Shown: positions 23,163 through 28,234 of the stretch, one piece after another
How positions within the stretch are numbered: the stretch's first letter is position 1
How the letters are laid out: each line of letters starts with the position of its first letter
NCBI GenBank assembly: GCA_004335635.1
Contig: QAXH01005711.1
Location: forward strand, 876-29,109
Length of the DNA: 28,234 bases
Direction of reading: 5' to 3'
Origin: Chloromonas sp. AAM2
Lineage: Eukaryota > Chlorophyta > Chlorophyceae > Chlamydomonadales > Chlamydomonadaceae
Notes under the pieces: model-generated
The model's input: the letters and a program-made list of their open reading frames with translations, nothing else
Databases searched by the model: none
What the model was told of the DNA's origin: nothing
Program-made: the position numbers and the translations under genes

Positions 23163-26100
23163 ATGGTTCGGAGCAGGGCAGCACAGCTTCTCTTTCTTTT
23201 CGCTTTCACAAGCAGGCTTTTCACGCTTCTAGTCCTCCCATCCCATGTCATTTCTGGCACAGACTTGCGATTTCATATGCAAATCACCACGACGGATACA
23301 TTGAGGCCAGCGCGGGGAGGACGAGAACTGCAGCAGTGGTGGCTTAGCCTGTCTGCCATCATGAACCAAGTCAAGGATGTCAGCTGGTCTCTGCTCTGGG
23401 AGGACTTGCTTGGGCGAGCCGGTGCACCCAACGATGAAGGCTTGCAAAGAAGACTCGACAATCCTGACCTCGATGGCAGGGAGCTAGAGATGTCGCAGCT
23501 CATGCAGTGCGTGAACGAGCAGTATAGACCTTCGGATATGAGCTGGGACGCAGCAATGGCGGACCAGCAGGGCGCCTTTAAGGTAGTGGGCTCCTGGTGG
23601 AGCAATCATCAGCCGAGCGCGCCACTGACAGTAGTAACCTCAGCCAGCATCAGCCGCCTGCCCCAGTTGTACGCGCAATGTCTCAGCTGGTCGGGACCCA
23701 CAAGCGTCGTCTTGTACCAAGCCCTTCCATCAGACCCAGAACATCCAGGCTCGTTGAGTCCTGCCAACATGGCGATCTTGCGTGCAGCCGTGCTCCAGGT
23801 GCGAGCATGCTAGGGCAGACCCATCATGTCATGCCATCAACCCTAACCATGTGCTGCGTAGCTGCCTGGAAGGCACGCCTTTTTTGGGCAAGCTAATGCA
23901 TGGTGTTGCCTTGCTCTTGCAGGTCACACAATTCATTCATGACATGCAGAATCAGCCCTCAGCATGCAAGCCAGATGTCACTCTCATGTACGAGATGTAC
24001 AACGATGAGTCGGCCAGACAGCTGCTGTACCCTTGCAACACGCCCCGGAACCTTGCACGCTTGCAAGTAAGTCCGCATGCGTATGCTGCCCTCGCGAGCG
24101 TTGCAGGGTTACTTTGCCTGCCCTGGTGTCCATGGGCCCAGAGCTCCCTGGCTGCATGCTCCTTGGAAATGCTAATGCTTGTGATGGTAGATGCTTCACA
24201 GTTGCCAGCCGAAGTTCCATCCTGTGAATAGACAGAACAGCAAAACAGGAAAAGGCAGCAAGCAACTGACAGTGATGGTTGCAGCCCACGTATCCCGTGC
24301 ATATGAGTTTATACACTGTGTTATCATGTAAGAATTGCATTTGCATTTGTGCGCTCTGCAGGCTCGCACTCCCATGGTAGCTCTGGTAGACGTGGACCTT
24401 GTGCTCAGCCACTCCCTGTCAGTGCGGGCCAATGACACAAGGGCCATGTCCAGGATGATGCAGCGGGTAAGCAACACAACACTGCTTCCTGGGCGGCACA
24501 GATGCAGACAGGCACACTCTGCCAGCTTTAACATGTCAATGCAACCTCTGCATGTCAGTGACGACTGAATGCGGCTTGCATGATGCTGCACCATGGCCCG
24601 CCCATGCATGTGCGATTGCATGCACTTGACATGTTGCCGTCGCCTCATGCTTCCAGGCCACCCGGGACCGCGCGGTGTTCATCATCCCAGCCTTTGATGT
24701 GCGCGGGACTCACGGCCGAGCAGCTTGGGCGGACGCTCTGGTGTCGCCCACCAGTAACAAGGCAAGTCCAGGGCAAGGCCGGCCAGCACCACAAGATGCA
24801 GCTGTCGCAGTACACCTGGGGTAATGTCTTGGGCACGAAAACAAACGATAGGCAAGAGTCACAATGCGGTCACCACCATGACACCCGGTTTTCAGCTCGG
24901 GCGGAAGCATTATTTACATATTCTAACGTGTTTTGTTACACTTTGAGAGCTCGAATGAGCTTGTGCACAGAGTCTGCAGTATGTCCAGGTCTGACACAGT
25001 GTGCAAATTAACAATATATTTCATACAATGTGTGTCTGCAGGAAATGCTGGTGTATGCTTTTGAGCGCGATGTTGTGTTCCAGTTCGCTTCGGAAACATA
25101 TCCAGTGGCGCACGCCATGACCAACTACCAAAAGTGGAAAACCGCGGAAGTGGACTATTACAGCCAATACCAGGAAATGTGCGTGTTCTTGCGATTCATG
25201 TGCCTATTAATAGTCACGGTCAGATGGTTGGGAGGCATTCATCAAATGCCTCAATGTACTGTATATGTAAATATAAACTGATAGTTACGGCCAGGTGGTT
25301 GCGGTTGTATCTGTCGTACGCTGGGTTCAAAAGGCGGGTAGGAGGTAGGAACGTGCAGATGTGGGCTCCGGTGTCAGTTTGTTCTCAGGCTTGCCCTGTT
25401 GCTTCCCCCGCAGGAGCGAGCCTTGGGTGATAGGCGACCGCCTGATGCTCCCGTGGCATGACGGGCGGTACCGCGGGTACGGACTCAACAAGCAGCAGTG
25501 GATTGCGCATGTCAACGCGTCCGGCTTTGTGTTCCGGGTCATGCATGACTCCTTCACAGTCCATAGGTGGGGCGTGCAGGGGTGTGCACAGGCTCCAGGC
25601 ATGCGCACAAGGGCATCATGCCCTGGGTGTCCGATCCTGTGCCTGCGTGACAAGTCCATGCAATGGACAGTGTTGGTGCGTTCAGCAGGGCAGTCTCGAC
25701 ATGGCTGCCTTCACAAAGCAGCCAGAAGCTGGCACCGGGCTACCTGAGCCATACTGTGTGTGCCTTGGCAGTGTGGGATGTTCGGACTTACCTTGCAATT
25801 GTTGCAAGTGTTCCGTCATCGCACGACATGGCGATGCTCAGATACCAACGTGCATTGCGCTAGAAGGACTGTGCAATGCTGCAGGTTCTCAGTGACTGGT
25901 ACCAGCGAGTGCCGCCTGTTCTGCTGTGCTGCAGAGCCCACAAGAAGAACAAGGCCAAGGACGTGTTCGTTAAGGGCATCACCAGCAGGGGCCTGGACCC
26001 GCGCCTGTTTGCACACAATGCGGTAAGTGCTAACCCTCTGACCACATGCACGTGGTCGGCTGCACACAGATGCCTTCGAAAGCGGCTATGTAGCTCCGTT

Positions 26101-26399
26101 GTGTCGTGCACCATGTGTGCATGCAATCAGTATGAACTGGAGTTGCAGCTGCAAACGCCAGAACACAACGGCAAGTCAGATGTGGCGGCTGAGAAGCACG
26201 TCAAACGGACCAGACAGGACAGCTGCGTGTTGCAGAACACATCAGTGATCCAATACATGTTGAAAGTGCCTATCGCTTGCAGGCGCTTTTCAAGGCGCAG
26301 ATGGCCAAGCACAAGACGGGCGTGTTTGTCCCTTCCCTCAACCGCGCCACAGCCCACTGCTTGTCCGTCCTGCCCTGGTGGCGGGGGGCGGCCTCTTGA
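23163..26399 (+). CDS. GT49 (LARGE-like) glycosyltransferase, paralogue C
   Basis: It is a predicted type II membrane glycosyltransferase with unknown sugar and acceptor. Eight exons: 23163-23798, 23923-24066, 24362-24466, 24657-24761, 25042-25178, 25414-25566, 25935-26022 and 26283-26399. They encode 494 aa. The start is the first in-frame ATG, and it opens a hydrophobic anchor (AAQLLFLFAFTSRLFTLLVL). Landmarks are SLLWEDLLGRAG, APLTVVTSASISRLPQL, ALVDVDLVLSHSL (DVD at 270-272), AVFIIPAFDV, VAHAMTNYQKW and PWHDGRYRGYGLNK...HVNASGF...VMHDSFTVHRAHKK. The C-terminus is CLSVLPWWRGAAS. Intron 4 begins with GC (AAG/GCAAGT), a known non-canonical donor type; the other introns are GT-AG. The gene has the simplest exon layout of the three. 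The A-specific and B-specific introns are both absent. Part of its exon 1 recurs inverted within gene B. Confidence 0.9.
24762..25041 (+). other. GC-AG intron of gene C
   Basis: The donor AAG/GCAAGTCC and acceptor gtctgcag are fixed by alignment with paralogues A and B, whose equivalent introns start with GT at 10183 and 17472. GC-AG introns with a strong AG/GCAAGT context are a known minor class. Confidence 0.85.
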
Positions 26400-27453
26400 C
26401 TCCCACACGCCCCCGTTGCTGTCAACGCCACCGTAGAACCCAAGACTCAAGTTAGCTGGTGGCAGAAGATCTTCGGGCGCTAGTTATTTGGTTTTTTAGT
26501 GATTTGAGTTAACCATAAACTTATTTCATCATTGTGCAGGGCAGCTGAGCTTGGCATGCTGCATAAATTTTGGCTCATTGCCTGAGCTGCGGTCAGTGTG
26601 CTCGTCCCAGTAACCACAGTTAGCGTGCATACGGGCGCTCCAGTCGAGCCTTAGTGGACATTGTTCGACCTAGTCGTGAATATTAGACTGTTTCTTGGTT
26701 GCATGAGTTGCTCACCATTCTTCGAACAGCGTGCATTCACACACCTTTCGGAACCCATTTCATGTGTGTGCGATCTGCATAAACCGCTGCCATAGCACGG
26801 CCCATCGTTGCTTGTCAGCGCTCTCACAACCACTGACCATGGAGCTACGCGCGTCGTTGAACCTGTTGGTGTTGACTCTTGAAGCCTACCCCTGATGGAT
26901 TACATACGGCATAGGTTGAATGTTGATGCTGAGTTGGCACACAGCATCTGTGACATAGGGAAGCATTGGACACGCATGCTACTTTGTACGTATGACGGTC
27001 CTCCCGCCGTGTGTACCACGACCCTGACACACGCTGACTATGGGCCCATATACAGGCCGACCCACTGATCCTCTCCTTCTTGGTTGGCATTTATGTTGCT
27101 CTTCTTGGAGCATTGTGACCTCTTGATACTTAGAGAGACTAGTGCTTGGAGCGTGTGCACTCGTTCTAGCAGGGGTCGCCTTGGTATTGAGCAAACTTAT
27201 CAGTTACATTGCCCGTCTACACACGTGTCCTATGGTGGCAGTATTCTTCTCTTATGTTCATTTCTGTTCTTGTTTGGCTGTGTTGCTGTCACTAGACACA
27301 CACCTCATTCTAGCTAGGCCGCCTGTCCTTACTACTGTTCTCTGGCCAGCTAACGAGGCTAAAGACGTAGCAGTTGTGCTTCATGCGGCATGCCTGGCAG
27401 CCGAAAGGTGCCACCAAGAACTGGTGTCCGATGTAAAACATGTTCCGATGCTC

Positions 27454-27580
27454 CAAATGTGCTCCGAGGGGACCGGCCAATCACCTTTTGTCCCTGCATA
27501 TACCGGTGGATGTGTAGGACAGGTGGGCTCTCTGATTCCCCTTGACACAGTGCTATGCGGTTTGGGCTAGGCTGATGTAA
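27454..27580 (+). repeat. dispersed short repeat (family R), full-length copy
   Basis: It is complete from aaatgtgctccgagggg and accggccaatcaccttttgt, through tataccggtggatgtgtagg and acaggtgggctctctgattc, to cagtgctatgcggtttgggc and taggctgatgtaa. Together with 1531-1658 it defines the ends of the family. Confidence 0.9.
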
Positions 27581-27675
27581 AGCGACCACAGGCACATCTC
27601 GTTTCTGTTTTGTTTGAGTCTGCACATCTCATGCGTAGCACTGCACCTCCCCACACAACTACAGCATCACTTCTA

Positions 27676-27801
27676 CAGAGAGAGAGAGGTGTTACACCAC
27701 GGGGGCCAGAGCACGGATGCTAGCAAGGCGAGTTTGGAAACCGTCCTAGCCTGCGCTGAGCAACGGACGGGGCACCGGCCACAGCAACCAAGACACACTG
27801 C
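27676..27801 (+). repeat. (GA)n-headed dispersed repeat, copy 2
   Basis: A short (AG)6 run is followed by gtgttacaccacgggggcca, gctagcaaggcgagtttgg, ccgtcctagcctgcgctgag and gcaccggccacagcaacc. It matches 12105-12272 at high identity but lacks an insertion of about 11 nt and most of the GA tract. Confidence 0.85.
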
Positions 27802-28234
27802 CCCCCCAGGGGGCAAGGCTGAGGCTCCTCGCCAGCGGCCTGCCGTAATGCGGGTGAGTGGATGGGTAGAGGTCCAGACACCCAGTTAGGCCATGGCAAT
27901 GACAACGGCCCAGTTGGTACTCGTGGGCATTGCCTATGCCTTGCACGACGTCCTGCAATCCTTGGAGGCTGAGGGAGGCTGGGAAGTGATGAGGCGAGTC
28001 TAAAGCTAGATGTTGGTCGTTGTGAAACCAAGGAACACCGAGCTGACTTAGGTCACACTAGGAACCGTGAAAAGGTAAGTCGGTCAAGTCATCCATGGCG
28101 CGAAACTGATGATAGGCATGGCACATTGCACTAGCTGATTGTAGTCTATGATTCGCTTAAGCACTCATCATTTACACCTGTTGATTGTGGAGCGTATGAC
28201 CTAGTACATCGTGTTTCCACAGGCCACTTTCGTT

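Larger units (their letters stand above)
26400..28234. other. intergenic region downstream of gene C
   Basis: I see no gene that I can support. A hydrophobic open frame around 27142-27570 runs into the R-family repeat and has no homologous look. The region holds a full R-family repeat (27454-27580) and the second (GA)n-headed repeat (27676-27801). I saw no clear poly(A) signal close to the gene C stop; the nearest TGTAA I noticed is at about 27432. Confidence 0.55.

Noticed and set aside
27142..27570. Hydrophobic 142-codon open frame
   Set aside because: It has no ATG at its start, its last 35 or so codons are the dispersed repeat, and nothing in it resembles a known protein.

Overview
The window is nuclear DNA from a eukaryote, most likely a chlorophyte green alga. 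Its genes are split by many GT-AG introns of about 150-700 nt. One gene is a GapC-type glyceraldehyde-3-phosphate dehydrogenase with a plastid-transit-like leader. Base composition is moderate, and GT/CA- and TGCATG-rich simple repeats are common. Codon use is clearly less biased than in Chlamydomonas reinhardtii or Volvox. I cannot name the genus.

Layout, all genes on the + strand: (1) 47 to about 373, possible 3' end of an unidentified gene. (2) 2233-5686, GAPDH in 9 exons, 375 aa, every exon boundary resolvable. (3) 7667-12048, 14257-19667 and 23163-26399, three tandem paralogues (A, B, C) of a LARGE-like GT49 glycosyltransferase of about 500 aa. Each has an N-terminal signal anchor, a DVD metal-binding motif and a C-terminal [Y/R]RGYGxxK...H.DxFxxHR block. 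The three share seven intron positions and phases. A has one extra intron near its N-terminus and B has one extra intron inside what is a single exon in A and C. The array looks like a locally duplicated set of Golgi/ER type II membrane enzymes acting on surface or secreted glycans. The GAPDH gene is an unrelated neighbour.

The array carries signs of ongoing rearrangement. An inverted piece of A (exon 7 end plus the start of the next intron) lies upstream of A. An inverted, frameshifted copy of about 306 bp of C exon 1 lies inside intron 8 of B, antisense to C if B is transcribed. In B, a 33-bp (11-codon) minisatellite straddles the end of exon 4 and its 5' splice site, so every unit carries its own in-frame donor. 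That array is broken by a 487-nt run of N that keeps the 33-bp register.

The intergenic DNA holds about eleven copies or fragments of a short (about 110-125 bp) dispersed repeat. It contains a CCAAT motif near one end and TGTAA (the green-algal poly(A) signal) at the other. No copy was seen in any of the introns, although these total roughly as much DNA. A second two-copy repeat headed by (GA)n is also present. I found no rRNA, tRNA or CRISPR array.
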